From Branchinecta lynchi (taxonomy: Eukaryota > Arthropoda > Branchiopoda > Anostraca > Branchinectidae): 64,000 nucleotides of DNA. The stretch is taken from positions 2,501 to 66,500 of the forward strand of contig JAKZAP010000161.1 in assembly GCA_023053575.1 (NCBI GenBank), in the 5' to 3' direction. Under the pieces are notes generated by a model, which worked only from the letters and a program-made list of their open reading frames with translations, was not told the DNA's origin and made no database searches. Both the position numbers and the translations under genes were made by a program. Shown piece by piece: positions 37,701-49,038 of this stretch; position 1 is the stretch's first letter; every line of letters begins with the position of its first letter.

Positions 37701-40700
37701 CTCACAAGGTTTGTTTTCCCACAAGGTTTGTTTTCCCACAAGGTTTGTTTTCCCACAATGTTGGTTTTCCCGAAAGGTTTGTTTCCCCACAAGGTTGGTT
37801 TTCCCACAAGGTTGGTTTTCCCGCAGGGTTTGTTTTACCACAAGGTTAGTTTTCCCGCAAGGTTTGTTTTCCCACAAGGTTTGTTTTCCCACAAGGTTGG
37901 TTTTCCCGAAAGGTTCGTTTCCCCACAAGGTTTGTTTTCCCACACGGTTGGTTTTCCCGCAAGGTTTGTTTTCCCACAAGGTTTGTTTTCCCACAAGGTT
38001 GGTTTTCCCGAAAGGTTCGTTTCCCCACAAGGTTTGTTTTCCCACTAGGTTTGTTTTCCCATAAGGTTGGTTTTCCCACAAGGTTTGTTTTCTCACAAGG
38101 TTTGTTTTCCCACTAGGTTTGTGTCCCCACAAGGTTTGTTTTCTCACAAGGTTTGTTTTCCCACAAGGTTTGTTTTCCCACAAGGTTTGTTTTCCCACAA
38201 GGTTGGTTTTCCCGAAAGGTTTGTTTCCCCACAAGGTTGGTTTTCCCACAAGGTTGGTTTTCCCGCAGGGTTTGTTTTACCACAAGGTTAGTTTTCCCGC
38301 AAGGTTTGTTTCCCCACAAGGTTAGTTTTCCCACAAGGATTGTTTTCCAACAAGGTTAGTTTTCACGCAAGGTTTGTTTCCCCACAAGGTTTGTTTTCCC
38401 ACAAGGATTGTTTTCTCACAAGGTTGGTTTTCCCACACGGTTGGTTTTCCCGCAAGGTTAGTTTTCCCACAAGGTCTGTTTTAACACAAGGTTGGTTTTC
38501 ACGCAAGATTTGTTTTCCCACAAGGTTGGTTTTCCCGAAAGGTTTGTTTCCCCACAACGTTTGTATTCCCACTAGGTTTGTTTCCCCACAAGGTTTTTTT
38601 TCCCACTAGGTTTGTTTTCCCATAAGGTTGGTTTTCCCACAAGGTTTGTTTCCCCACAAAGTTTGTTTTCCCACAAGGTTTGTTTTCTCACAAGGTTTTT
38701 TTTCCCACTGTTTTGGTTTTCCCATAAGGTTGTCTTTCCCACAAGGTTTGTTTTCCCACAAGGTTTGTTTTCCCACTAGGTTTGTTTTCCCTCAAGATTT
38801 GTTTTTCCTCTAGGTTGGTTTTCCCACATGGTTGGTTTTCCCACAAGGTTCGTTTTCTCACAAGGTTAGTTTTCCCACAAGGTTTCTTTCCCCATAAGGT
38901 ATGTTTTCCCACAAGGTTTGTTTTCCCACAAGGTTTGTTTTCCCACAAAGTTGGTTTTCCCGCAGGGTTTGTTTTCCCAAAAGGTTCGTTTTCCCACAAG
39001 GTTTGTTTCCCCACAAGGTTTGTTTCCCCACAAGGTTTGTTTTCCCACAAGGATTGTTTTCTCACAAGGTTAGTTTTCCCACAAGGTTTGTTTTCCCACA
39101 AGGTTTGCTTTCCCACAAAGTTGGTTTTCCCGAAAGGTTTGTTTCCCCACAAGGTTTTTTTTTCCACTAGGTTTGTTTTCCCATAAGGTTGGCTTTCCCA
39201 CAAGGTTTGTTTTCTCACAAGGTTTGTTTTCCCACAAGGTTTGTTTTAACACAAGGTTTGTTTTCTCACAAGGTTTGTTTTCCCACAAGGTTGGTTTTCC
39301 CGAAAGGTTTGTTTCCCCACAAGGTTGGTTTTCCCACAAGGTTGGTTTTCCCGCAGGGTTTGTTTTCCCACAAGGTTAGTTTTCCCGCAAGGTTTGTTTC
39401 CCCACAAGGTTTGTTTTCCCACAAGGATTGTTTTCTCACAAGGTTTGTTTTCCCACTAGGTTTGTTTACCCACAAGGTTTGTTTTCCCACAAGGTTTGTT
39501 TTCCCCCAAGGTTGGTTTTCCCGCAAGGTTGGTTTTCCCACAAGGTTTGTTTTCCCACTGTGTTGGTTTTCCCAAAAGGTTCGCTTTCCCATAAGGTTGG
39601 TTTTCCCACAAGGTTGGTTTTCCCGCCGGGTTGCTTTCCCCAAAAGGTTGGTTTTCCCACAAGGTTTGTTTTCTCACAAGGTTTGTTTTCCCCCAAGGTT
39701 GGTTTTCCCGCAAGGTTGGTTTACCCACAAGGTTTGTTTTCCCACTGTGTTGGTTTTCCCAAAAGGTTCGCTTTCCCGCAAGGTTGGTTTTCCCACAAGG
39801 TTTGTTTCCCCACAAGGTTTGTTTTCCCACAAGGTTTGTTTTCCCACAAGGTTTGTTTTCCCACAAGGTTTGATTTCCCACTGTGTTGGTTTTCCCAAAA
39901 GGTTCGCTTTACCGCAAGGTTGGTTTTCCCACAAGGTTGGTTTTCCCGCAGGGTTTGTTTCCCCATAAGGTTGGTTTTCCCACAAGGTTTGTTTTCTCAC
40001 AAGGCTTGTTTTCCCACTAGGTTGGTTTTCCCACAAGGTTTGTTTTCCCACAAGATTTGTTTTCCCAAAAGGTTTGTTTTCCCCCAAGGTTGGTTTTCCC
40101 GCAAGGTTGGTTTTCCCACAAGGTTCGTTTTCCCACAAGGTTGGTTTTCCCGCAAGGTTAGTTTTCGCACAAGGTCTGATTTAACACAATGTTTGTTTTC
40201 ACAAGGTTTGTTTCCCCACAAGGTTTGTTTTCCCACAAGGTTTGTTTTCCCACTGTGTTGGTTTTCCCAAAAGGTTCACTTTCCCACAAGGTTTGTTTCC
40301 CCACAAGGTATGTTTCCCCACAAGGTTTGTTTCCCCACAAGGTTTGTTTTCCCACAAGGATTGTTTTCTCACAAGGTTTGATTTCCCACTGTGTTGGTTT
40401 TCCCAAAAGGTTCGCTTTCCCGCAAGGTTGGTTTTCCCACAAGGTTGGTTTTCCCGCAGGGTTTGTTTCCCCATAAGGTTGGTTTTCCCACAAGGTTTGT
40501 TTTCTCACAAGGTTTGTTTTCCCACTAGGTTGGTTTTCCCACAAGGTTTGTTTTCCCACAAGGTTTGTTTTCCCACAAGGTTTGTTTTCCCCCAAGGTTG
40601 GTTTTCCCGCAAGGTTGGTTTTCCCACAAGGTTTGTTTTCCCACAAGGTTTGTTTTCCCACAAGGTTTGTTTTCCCACAAGGCTGGTTTTCCCACAGGGT

Positions 40701-43066
40701 TTCTTTTCCCAAAAGGTTAGTTTTCCCACAAGGTTTGTTTCCCCACAAGGTTTGTTTCCCCACAAGGTTTGTTTTCCCACAAGGATTGTTTTCTCACAAA
40801 GTTTGTTTTCCCACTGTGTTGGTTTTCCCAAAAGGTTCGCTTTCCCACAAGGTTTATTTTCCCACAATGTTGGTTTTCCCGCAGGGTTTCTTTCCCCATA
40901 AGGTTGGTTTTCCCACAAGGTTTGTTTTCTCACAAGGTTTGTTTTCCCACCAGGTTCTTTTTCCCACTAGGTTTGTTTTCCCACAAGGTTTGTTTTCCCC
41001 CAAGGTTGGTTTTTCCGCAGGGTTTCTTTCCCCATAAGGTTGGTTTTCCGAAAAGGTTTGTTTTCTCACAAGGTTTGTTTTCCCACTAGGTTGTTTTTCC
41101 CACTAGGTTGTTTTTCCCACAAGGTTTGTTTTCCCACAAGGTTTGTTTTCCCCAAAGGTTGGTTTTCCCGCAAGGTTGGTTTTCCCACAAGGTTTGTTTT
41201 CCCACTGTGTTGGTTTTCCCAAAAGGTTCGCTTTCCCACAAGGTTGGTTTTCCCACAAGGTTGGTTTTCCCGCAGGGTATCTTTCCCCATAAGGTTGGTT
41301 TTCCCACAAGGTTTGTTTTCTCACAAGGTTTGTTTTCCCACTAGGTTGTTTTTCCCACTAGGTTGGTTTTCCCACAAGGTTTGTTTTCCCACAAGGTTCG
41401 TTTTCCCCCAAGGATGGTTTTCCCGCAAGGTTAGTTTTCCCACAAGGTTTGTTTTCCCACTGTGTTGGTTTTCCCAAAAGGTTCGCTTTCCCACAAGGTT
41501 TGTTTTCCCACAAGGTTTGTTTTCCCACAAGGTTTGTTTTCCCACAAGGTTGGTTTTCCCGAAAGGTATCTTTCCCCATAAGGTTGGTTTTCCCACAAGG
41601 TTTGTCTGCTCACAAGGTTTGTTTTCCCACTAGGTTTGTTTCCCCACAAGGTTTGTTTTCTCACAAGGTTTGTTTTCCCACAAGGATTGTTTTCTCACAA
41701 GGTTTTTTTACCCACTGTGTTGGTTTTCCCAAAAGGTTCGCTTTCCCGCAAGGTTGGTTTTCCCAAAAGGTTGGTTTTCCCGCAGGGTTTGTTTCCCCAT
41801 AAGGTTGGTTTTCCTACAAGGTTTGTTTTCTCACAAGGTTTGTTTTCCCACTAGGTTGGTTTTCCCACAAGGTTTGTTTTCCCACAAGGTTTGTTTCCCC
41901 ACAAGGTTTGTTTTCCCACAAGGATTGTTTTCTCACAAGGTTTGTTTTCCCACAAGGTTTGTTTTCCCACAAGGTTTGCTTTCCCACAAGGTTGGTTTTC
42001 CCGAAAGGTATCTTTCCCCATAAGGTTGGTTTTCCCACAAGGTTTGTTTTCCCACAAGGTTTGTTTTCCCACTGTGTTGGTTTTCCCAAAAGGTTCGCTT
42101 TCCCACAAGGTTTGTTTCCACACAAGGTTTGTTTCCCCACAAGGTTTGTTTTCCCACAAGGATTGTTTTCTCACAAGGTTTGATTTCCCACTGTGTTGGT
42201 TTTCCCAAAAGGTTCGCTTTCCCGCAAGGTTGGTTTTCCCACAAGGTTGGTTTTCCCGCAGGGTTTGTTTCCCCATATGGTTGGTTTTCCCACAAGGTTT
42301 GTTTTCTCACAAGGTTTGTTTTCCCACTAGGTTGGTTTTCCCACAAGGTTTGTTTTCCCACAAGGTTCGTTTTCCCACAAGGTTTGTTTTCCCCCAAGGT
42401 TGGTTTTCCCGCAAGGTTGGTTTTCCCACAAGGTTTGTTTTCCCACAAGGTTTGTTTTCCCACAAGGTTTGTTTTCCCACAAGGCTGGTTTTCCCGCAGG
42501 TTTTTTTTCCCAAAAGGTTAGTTTTCCCACAAGGTTTGTTTCCCCATAAGGTTTGTTTCCCCACAAGGTTTGTTTTCCCACAAGGATTGTTTTCTCACAA
42601 GGATTGTTTTCCCACTGTGTTCGTTTTCCCAAAAGGTTCGCTTTCCCACAAGGTTTGTTTTCCCACAATGTTAGTTTTCCCGCAGGGTTTCTTTCCCCAT
42701 AAGGTTGGTTTTCCCACAAGGTTTGTTTTCCCACTAGGTTTGTTTTCCCATAAGGTTGGTTTTCCCACAAGGTTTGTTTTCTCACAAGGTTTGTTTTCCC
42801 ACTAGGTTTGTTTCCCCACAAGGTTTGTTTTCTCACAAGGTTTGTTTTCCCACAAGGTTTGTTTTCCCACAAGGTTTGTTTTACCACAAGGTTGGTTTTC
42901 CCGAAAGGTTTGTTTCCCCACAAGGATGGTTTTCTCACAAGGTTTGTTTTCCCACAAGGTTTGTTTTCCCACAAGGTTTGTTTTCCCACAAGGTTGGTTT
43001 TCCCGAAAGGTTTGTTTCCCCACAAGGATGGTTTTCCCACAAGGTTGGTTTCCTGCAGGGTTTGTT
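31775..43066 (+). repeat. 17-bp minisatellite array, longest plus-oriented block
   Basis: About 664 monomers. It contains a 1,174-bp tandem duplication near 32.3-34.6 kb and duplications with offsets of 527 and 442 bp at 37.1, 37.6 and 38.1 kb. Its right end (about 41.85-43.0 kb) is mirrored in the next block. It ends at gggtttgttcttgtggg, where plus and minus monomers meet without a spacer. No gene is supported. Confidence 0.95.
32350..34600 (+). repeat. 1,174-bp tandem duplication within the array
   Basis: The segments beginning at about 32.4 and 33.6 kb share the same succession of variant monomers over about 1 kb at a constant offset of 1,174 bp, including the rare ggtatgttttccc monomer and the ggttttgttttccc insertion monomer. 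The first copy has one base difference, gttctctcac for gttttctcac, near 33,259. Edges are approximate. Confidence 0.85.
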
Positions 43067-46000
43067 CTTGTGGGAAAACCAACCTTGTGGGAAAACCAAC
43101 CTTGCGGGAAAACCAACCTTGGGGGAAAACAAACCTTGTGGGAAAACAAACCTTGTAGGAAAACAAACCTTGTGGGAAAACCAACCTAGTGGGAAAACAA
43201 ACCTTGTGAGAAAACAAACCTTGTAGGAAATCCAACGTTATGGGGAAACAAACCCTGCGGGAAAACCAACCTTGTGGGAAAACCATCCTTGTGGGGAAAC
43301 AAACCTTTCGGGAAAACCAACCTTGTGGGAAAACAAACCTTGTGGGAAAACAAACCTTGTGGGAAAACAAACCTTGTGGGAAGACAAACCTTGTGAGAAA
43401 ACCATCCTTGTGGGGAAACAAACCTTTCGGGAAAACCAACCTTGTGGGAAAACAAACCTTGTGGGAAAGCAAACCTTGTGGGAAAACAAACCTTGTGAGA
43501 AAACAAACCTTGTGGAGAAAAAAACCTAGTGGGAAAACAAACCTTGTGAGAAAACAAACCTTGTGGGAAAACCAACCTTATGGGAAAACAAACCTAGTGG
43601 GAAAACAAACCTTGTGGGAAAACCAACCTTATGGGGAAAGAAACCCTGCGGGAAAACCAACATTGTGGGAAAACAAACCTTGTGGGAAAGCGAACCTTTT
43701 GGGAAAACGAACACAGTGGGAAAACAATCCTTGTGAGAAAGCAATCCTTGTGGGGAAACAAACCTTGTGGGGAAACAAACCTTATGGGGAAACAAACCTT
43801 GTGGGAAAACTAACCTTTTGGGAAAACAAACACTGCGGGAAAACCAGCCTTGTGGGAAAACAAACCTTGGGGGAAAACAAACCTTGTGGGAAAACAAACC
43901 TTGTGGGAAAACCAACCTTGCGGGAAAACCAACCTTGGGGGAAAACAAACCTTGTGGGAAAACGAACCTTGTGGGAAAACAAACCTTGTGGGAAAACCAA
44001 CCTAGTGGGAAAACAAACCTTGTGAGAAAAAAAACCTTGTGGGAAAACCAACCATATGGGGAAACAAACCCTGCGGGAAAACCAACCTTGTGGGAAAACC
44101 AACCTTGCGGGAAAGCGAACCTTTTGGGAAAACCAACACAGTGGGAAATCAAACCTTGTGAGAAAACAATCCTTGTGGGAAAACAAACCTTGTGGGGAAA
44201 CAAACCTTGTGGGAAAGCGAACCTTTTGGGAAAACCAACACAGTGGGAAAACAAACCTTGTGGGAAAACAAACCTTGTGGGAAAACCAACCTTATGGGGA
44301 AAGATACCTTTCGGGAAAACCAACCTTGTGGGAAAGCAAACCTTGTGGGAAAAAAAACCTTGTGGGAAAACAAACCTTGTGAGAAAACAATCCTTGTGGG
44401 AAAACAAACCTTGTGGGGAAACAAACCTTGTGGGAAAACAAACCTTGTGGGAAAACCAACCTAGTGGGAAAACAAACCTTGTGAGAAAACAAACCTTGTA
44501 GGAAAACCAACCTTGTGGGAAAGCGAACCTTTTGGGAATACCAACACAGTGGGAAAACAAACCTTGTGAGAAATCAATCCTTGTGGGAAAACAAACCTTG
44601 TGGGGAAACAAACCTTGTGGGAAAACAAACCTTGTGGGAAAACTAACCTTTTGGGAAAACAAACCCTGCGGGAAAACCAGCCTTGTGGGAAAACAAACCT
44701 TGTGAGAAAACAAACCTTGTGGGAAAACAAACCTTGTGGGAAAACAAACCTTATGGGGAAACAAACCTTGTGGGAAAACCAACCTTGTGAGAAAACTAAC
44801 CTTGTGGGAAAACCAACCTTGTGGGAAAACCAACCTAGAGGAAAAACAAATCTTGCAAACCTTGTGGGAAATCAAACCTTGTGGGAAAGACAAGCTTATG
44901 GAAAAACAAACCTTGTGAGAAAAACAAACCTTGTGGGAAAACAAACCTTGTGGGGAAACAAACCTTTTGGGAAAACAAACATTGTGTTAAATCAGACCTT
45001 GTGGGAAAACTAACCTTGCGGGAAAACCAACCTTGTGGGAAAACCAACCTTGTGGGAAAACCAACCTTGCGGGAAAACCAACCTTGGGGGAAAACAAACC
45101 TTGTGGGAAAACAAACCTTGTGGGAAAACAAACCTTGTGGGAAAACCAACCTAGTGGGAAAACAAACCTTGTGAGAAAACAAACCTTGTAGGAAAACCAA
45201 CCTTATGGGGAAACAAACCCTGCGGGAAAACCAACCTTGTGGGAAAACCAACCTTGCGGGAAAGCGAACCTTTTGGGAAAACCAACACAGTGGGAAAACA
45301 AACCTTGTGAGAAAACAATCCTTGTGGGAAAACAAACCTTGTGGGTAAACAAACCTTGTGGGGAAACAAACCTTGCGGGAAAACTAACCTTGTGGGAAAA
45401 CAAACCCTGCGGGAGAACCAACCTTGTGGGAAAACCATCCTTGTGGGGAAACAAACCTTTCGAGAAAACCAACCTTGTGGGAAAACGAACACAGTGGGAA
45501 AACAATCCTTGTGAGAAAACAATCCTTGTGGGAAAACAAACCTTGTGGGGAAACAAACCTTGTGGGGAAACAAACCTAGTGGGAAAACAAACCTTGTGAG
45601 AAAACAAACCTAGTGGAAAAACAAACCTTGTGGGAAAACCAACCTTATGGGGAAAGAAACCCTGCGGGAAAACCAACATTGTGGGAAAACAAACCTTGTG
45701 GGAAAGCGAACCTTTTGGGAAAACGAACACTGTGGGAAAACAATCCTTGTGAGAAAACAATCCTTGTGGGAAAACAAACCTTGTGGGGAAACAAACCTTA
45801 TGGGGAAACAAACCTTGTGGGAAAACTTACCTTTTGGGAAAACAAACCCAGCGGGAAAACCAGCCTTGTGGGAAAACAAACCTTGTGGGAAAACAAACCT
45901 TGTGGGAAAACAAACCTTGTGGGAAAATCAACCTTGCGGGAAAACCAACCTTGGGGGAAAACAAACCTTGTGGGAAAACGAACCTTGTGGGAAAACAAAC

Positions 46001-47294
46001 CTTGTGGGAAAACCAACCTAGTGGGAAAACAAACCTTGTGAGAAAATAAACCTTGTGGGAAAACCAACCATATGGGGAAACAAACACTGCGGGAAAACCA
46101 ACCTTGTGGGAAAACCAACCTTGCGGGAAAGCGAACCTTTTGGGAAAACCAACACAGTGGGAAATCAAACCTTGTCAGAAAACAATCCTTGTGGGAAAAC
46201 AAACCTTGTGGGGAAACAAACCTTGTGGGGAAACAAACCTTGTGGGAAAGCGAACCTTTTGGGAAAACCAACACAGTGGGAAAACAAACCTTGTGGGAAA
46301 ACAAACCTTGTGGGAAAACCAACCTTATGGGGAAAGATACCTTTCGGGAAAACCAACCTTGTGGGAAAGCAAACCTTGTGGGAAAACAAACCTTGTGGGA
46401 AAACAAACCTTGTGAGAAAACAATCCTTGTGGGAAAACAAACCTTGTGGGGAAACAAACCTTGTGGGAAAACAAACCTTGTGGGAAAACCAACCTAGTGG
46501 GAAAACAAACCTTGTGAGAAAACAAACCTTGTAGGAAAACCAACCTTATGGGGAAACAAACCCTGCGGGAAAACCAACCTTGTGGGAAAACCAACCTTGC
46601 GGGAAAGCGAACCTTTTGGACAAACCAACACAGTGGGAAAACAAACCTTGTGAGAAAACAATCCTTGTGGGAAAACAAACCTTGTGGGAAAACAAACCTT
46701 GTGGGAAAACAAACCTTGTGAGAAAACAAACCTTGTGGGGAAACAAACCTAGTGGGAAAACAAACCTTGTGGGAAAACCAACCTTATGGGAAAACAAACC
46801 TAGTGGGCAAACAAACCTTGTGGGGAAACAAACCTTTCGGTAAAACCAACCTTGTGGGAAAACAATCCTTGTGGGGAAAAAAATCTTTTGGGAAAACCAA
46901 CCTTGCGGGAAAGCGAACCTTTTGGGAAAACCAACACAGTGGGAAAATAAACCTTGTGGGAAAACTAACCTTGCGGGAAAACCATCCTTGGGGGAAAACG
47001 AACCTTGTGGGAAAACAAACCTTGTGGGAAAACCAACCTAGTGGGAAAAACAACCTAGTCTGAAAACAAACCTTGTGAGAAAACAAACCTTGTGGGAAAA
47101 CCAACCTTATGGGGAAAGATACTCTGCGGGAAAACCAACCTTGTGGGAAAACCAACCTTGTGGGAAAGCGAACCTTTTGGGAAAACCAACACAGTGGGAA
47201 AACAAACCTTGTGGGAAAACCAACCTTGCGGGAAAACCAACCTTGGGGGAAAACAAACCTTGTGGGAAAAAGAACCTTGTGGGAAAAAAAAACC
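43067..47294 (-). repeat. 17-bp minisatellite array, minus-oriented block left of the element
   Basis: About 248 minus-oriented monomers. The part at 43.3-44.5 kb is an inverted copy of 41.85-43.0 kb (positions sum to about 86,332). A direct duplication at 2,016 bp relates 43.6-44.5 kb to 45.65-46.5 kb. The last 430 bp are nearly identical to about 62,613-63,049. The block is broken by the transposable element at the TA of a cctagtggg-type monomer. No gene is supported. Confidence 0.95.
43600..46530 (-). repeat. 2,016-bp higher-order direct repeat, two copies
   Basis: The variant order from about 43,631 to 44,500 recurs from about 45,647 to 46,530 at an offset of 2,016 bp. Shared marks are gggaaagatacc (the rare cattcc-type monomer) and aaccaaccatatgggg. 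The second copy has small substitutions such as cttgtcagaaaac near 46,175. Confidence 0.8.
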
Positions 47295-47296
47295 TA
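47295..47296. repeat. Target-site duplication TA, left copy
   Basis: TA directly precedes the left terminal repeat, in the context aaccTA then cactgt. Comparison with aaccTAgtggg at 63,046-63,056 shows the target was the TA of a common monomer variant. Confidence 0.85.
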
Positions 47297-47307
47297 CACT
47301 GTAAAAA
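47297..47307 (+). repeat. Left terminal inverted repeat of the element
   Basis: CACTGTAAAAA, matched exactly by the reverse complement of 50,903-50,913. Beyond 11 bp the two ends diverge (c against a). Because TA flanks each end, the visible symmetry extends to CTACACTGTAAAAA. Confidence 0.85.
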
Positions 47308-47399
47308 CGAAATCCGTTTTCGAAGAGCGCTTTTTGTTGGCACTCCGACTCAGGGGCCTAACTGACCGGAAACAAAGTGTTTGCCTCCCACTCGTCTTT

Positions 47400-47560
47400 C
47401 GGTTTACTATAAACCGATTCCGAAGCGACAGGGAAACTCTGTCCGTCGGAGTCCTCTAATCCGATTTAGGTTTATGATACACCTAAAGCATCGCCACTTC
47501 GATTACGGTTTATGACACACCGAGTTCGGGGTATCCTTGACCGATATGTTTTCATCAGCC
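47400..47560. repeat. Left subterminal palindromes and short repeats
   Basis: CGGTTTACTATAAACCG at 47,400-47,416 is a palindrome with 7-bp arms. A module gattta/gattacggtttatgaYacacc occurs twice, at about 47,462 and 47,500. The stretch catcgccactYcga at about 47,490 recurs near the right end at 50,764. Similar motifs at both ends of a DNA transposon often serve as transposase-binding sites; that role is inferred here. Confidence 0.65.
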
Positions 47561-48012
47561 GTATGTGACTTTCTGACGGAGAGTTGCGCTCCGAAAACGG
47601 AATACTAGCACCTACTGCCGTGCTACCTAGCGTCAATTTTTGGCTTTTTTTCGATCGCGGAAGAAAAGGAACGCCGAGAAGAAAAGAACATAGTGGAAAA
47701 GTCTGAAAGCTGAAAAGGATACTTTGGATTCTAAATACTGGAATCGCATTTGAAAGTTTCAGTCATGGTGAGATATGATATAAATGTGATACGCATTTGA
47801 TTTGTCTGTTTTGCTGTGGAATGATGAAGAATGTGGGGTACATGAGTCATGCCTAAGCTGAAGTAATAGGCTACCAACTGCTTGCATAGAAATTATACTT
47901 ATACTTATAGGGCCTTTAGGCCAAGGCCCAACTCCTGTACAGATATTGACCAGGTTTATGAAAATGTTTTCATTGTAGGTTTTCATATTTTGACCAGGCT
48001 TCATAGGTTTCT
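47561..48012. other. Element interior without a recognised feature, left
   Basis: Unique sequence containing the ccgaaaacgga motif at 47,591 and AT-rich DNA after 47,690. An 81-codon minus-strand frame (47,759-48,004) is open but has no supporting signal I can see. An upstream exon or promoter of the element's gene could lie here; none can be shown. Confidence 0.4.
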
Positions 48013-48105
48013 GTTCAAGTTCTAATGAAGGCTTTGCAGCTCTGCTTGATTTTCCTTCTTCAGTTCAAGTTTTCGTTGAAGGCTTTGCTTCATTTTCCAT
48101 CTTCT
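48013..48105 (+). repeat. Two-copy diverged tandem duplication, 50 bp
   Basis: gttcaagtt, followed by tgaaggctttgc and ttgattttcc/cttcattttcc, starts at 48,013 and again at 48,063. The second copy has a short internal deletion. It lies upstream of the first supported exon. A 71-codon frame (48,025-48,240) runs through it, but I see no convincing splice sites or other support for coding. Confidence 0.55.
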
Positions 48106-48621
48106 GGTGGTAGATTGTCTGAGGTGGAGGGTTTTCAGGTGGTTTCTGGAACTGACATGCAGTCTTCTTGGAATTTGTTAGATACTGTTTCAAGTTTGGT
48201 AGAAAAGTATTCCAAATCGGGCAGAGATTCCTACGTTTAACACATTCCTTCCGACAAATCATTTAAAGGACCCCTCGCACTACATAGTGTTTCTGCCAAG
48301 ATTTTCTGAGATAGTTCACGACTTTAAGACTTAACTGTCCTTGCAGCGTTTTTATTTTTTTTCCATGTCACTTGCCTTGGATGGGAAACGTGTCTAGAAT
48401 CTCGGGGACGACAATGAATGGAAAGTAGAATGAATTAGTATCATAAGAACGACGTGTCCTTTCACTACTACTGGGCGTTTGAGTGCAACTATGCGATTGA
48501 ATGAGTGAGTGACAAAGGCTATTTGATTAGTAAGTGTCACCTGAGTGCTCCAACGAGACTTCCTTGATTCCACTTGTCATCGTAGTTGTCCTACCTCGGG
48601 AAAAAGACGTTTTTCTTTCAG
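48106..48621. other. Element interior without a recognised feature, middle
   Basis: Unique sequence between the 50-bp duplication and the first supported exon. It ends in the acceptor tract at 48,610-48,621 and probably includes intron sequence. Several TAA and TAG stops occur in all frames, and no donor site can be assigned with confidence. Confidence 0.4.
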
Positions 48622-48842
48622 GATGAAATAACCCCAGACCTTCTTCGTTGCCATCCTCACCTGGCTGGATCCCGCCACCCAAGGGTGGTCAGGATGAAAG
48701 ATGATGCGGCAGTGTACATCGATGGATGCCTCCTTCTGGTAGAGGAGGAGTGGGCAGGCTTCGTCTGTATGATAGCCTGCGCCTTCGTGTTTAATTATAA
48801 ATACGAGAAGAAGGCGACAGCCTTCTGTGATTTCATTTCAAG
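48622..48842 (+). CDS. Internal coding exon of an unrecognised protein in the element
   Basis: This 221-bp exon (73 codons plus 2 bases) is preceded by a pyrimidine-rich tract ending tttctttcag and followed by aag/GTAAAGT, a good donor. It reads DEITPDLLRCHPH... through VVRMKDDAAVYIDGCLL to AFVFNYKYEKKATAFCDFIS. The codon that spans the splice (AG plus G) gives R and continues in frame into the exon at 50,073. The order, a short beta-like segment ending in IDG, then a hydrophobic helix (FVCMIACAFVFNY), then a helix with FISR, reminds me of C-terminal regions of multi-copy uncharacterised animal proteins that end in a similar FNxxY...FIxR pattern. This is from memory and unverified. Upstream exons are not identified, so the N-terminus is unknown. 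The hydrophobic stretch is too short and mixed to call a membrane segment. Confidence 0.6.
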
Positions 48843-48928
48843 GTAAAGTATTTTGTATCTTCGAACCGAATTTCCGGGCTAACGAATAATTCATCGCTGA
48901 AGCTTTTGGCAGAATCGTTCTGATTTTT

Positions 48929-48957
48929 ATGGCACTTGCCCTTCGGCGAAGTGCCAT
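48929..48957. repeat. Short hairpin in the intron
   Basis: ATGGCACTT (48,929-48,937) and AAGTGCCAT (48,949-48,957) form a perfect 9-bp stem with an 11-base loop. It is AT-flanked, with no T-run typical of a terminator. Function unknown. Confidence 0.6.
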
Positions 48958-49038
48958 ATAGCGATCGCAATTTCTGTCCTTCCGTTGGTCTGTCGGTCCG
49001 GGCTTAGCTAGCTCTGGCATTTTCACATAAGGTAGGAT

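Noticed and set aside
43526..44944. 472-codon minus-strand open frame, the longest in the window.
   Set aside because: Pure satellite translation. The related 2,016-bp copy contains different breaks, so no frame is preserved.
1..47294. CRISPR-like regular short repeats.
   Set aside because: There are no unique spacers; 17-bp units abut directly and vary internally.
47759..48004. 81-codon minus-strand open frame near the left end of the element.
   Set aside because: No recognisable domain or signal; length is within chance expectation for AT-rich sequence.
48025..48240. 71-codon plus-strand open frame as a first exon of the element's gene.
   Set aside because: It runs through a 50-bp tandem duplication, ends in its own stop, and has no clear donor that would join it in frame to 48,622.
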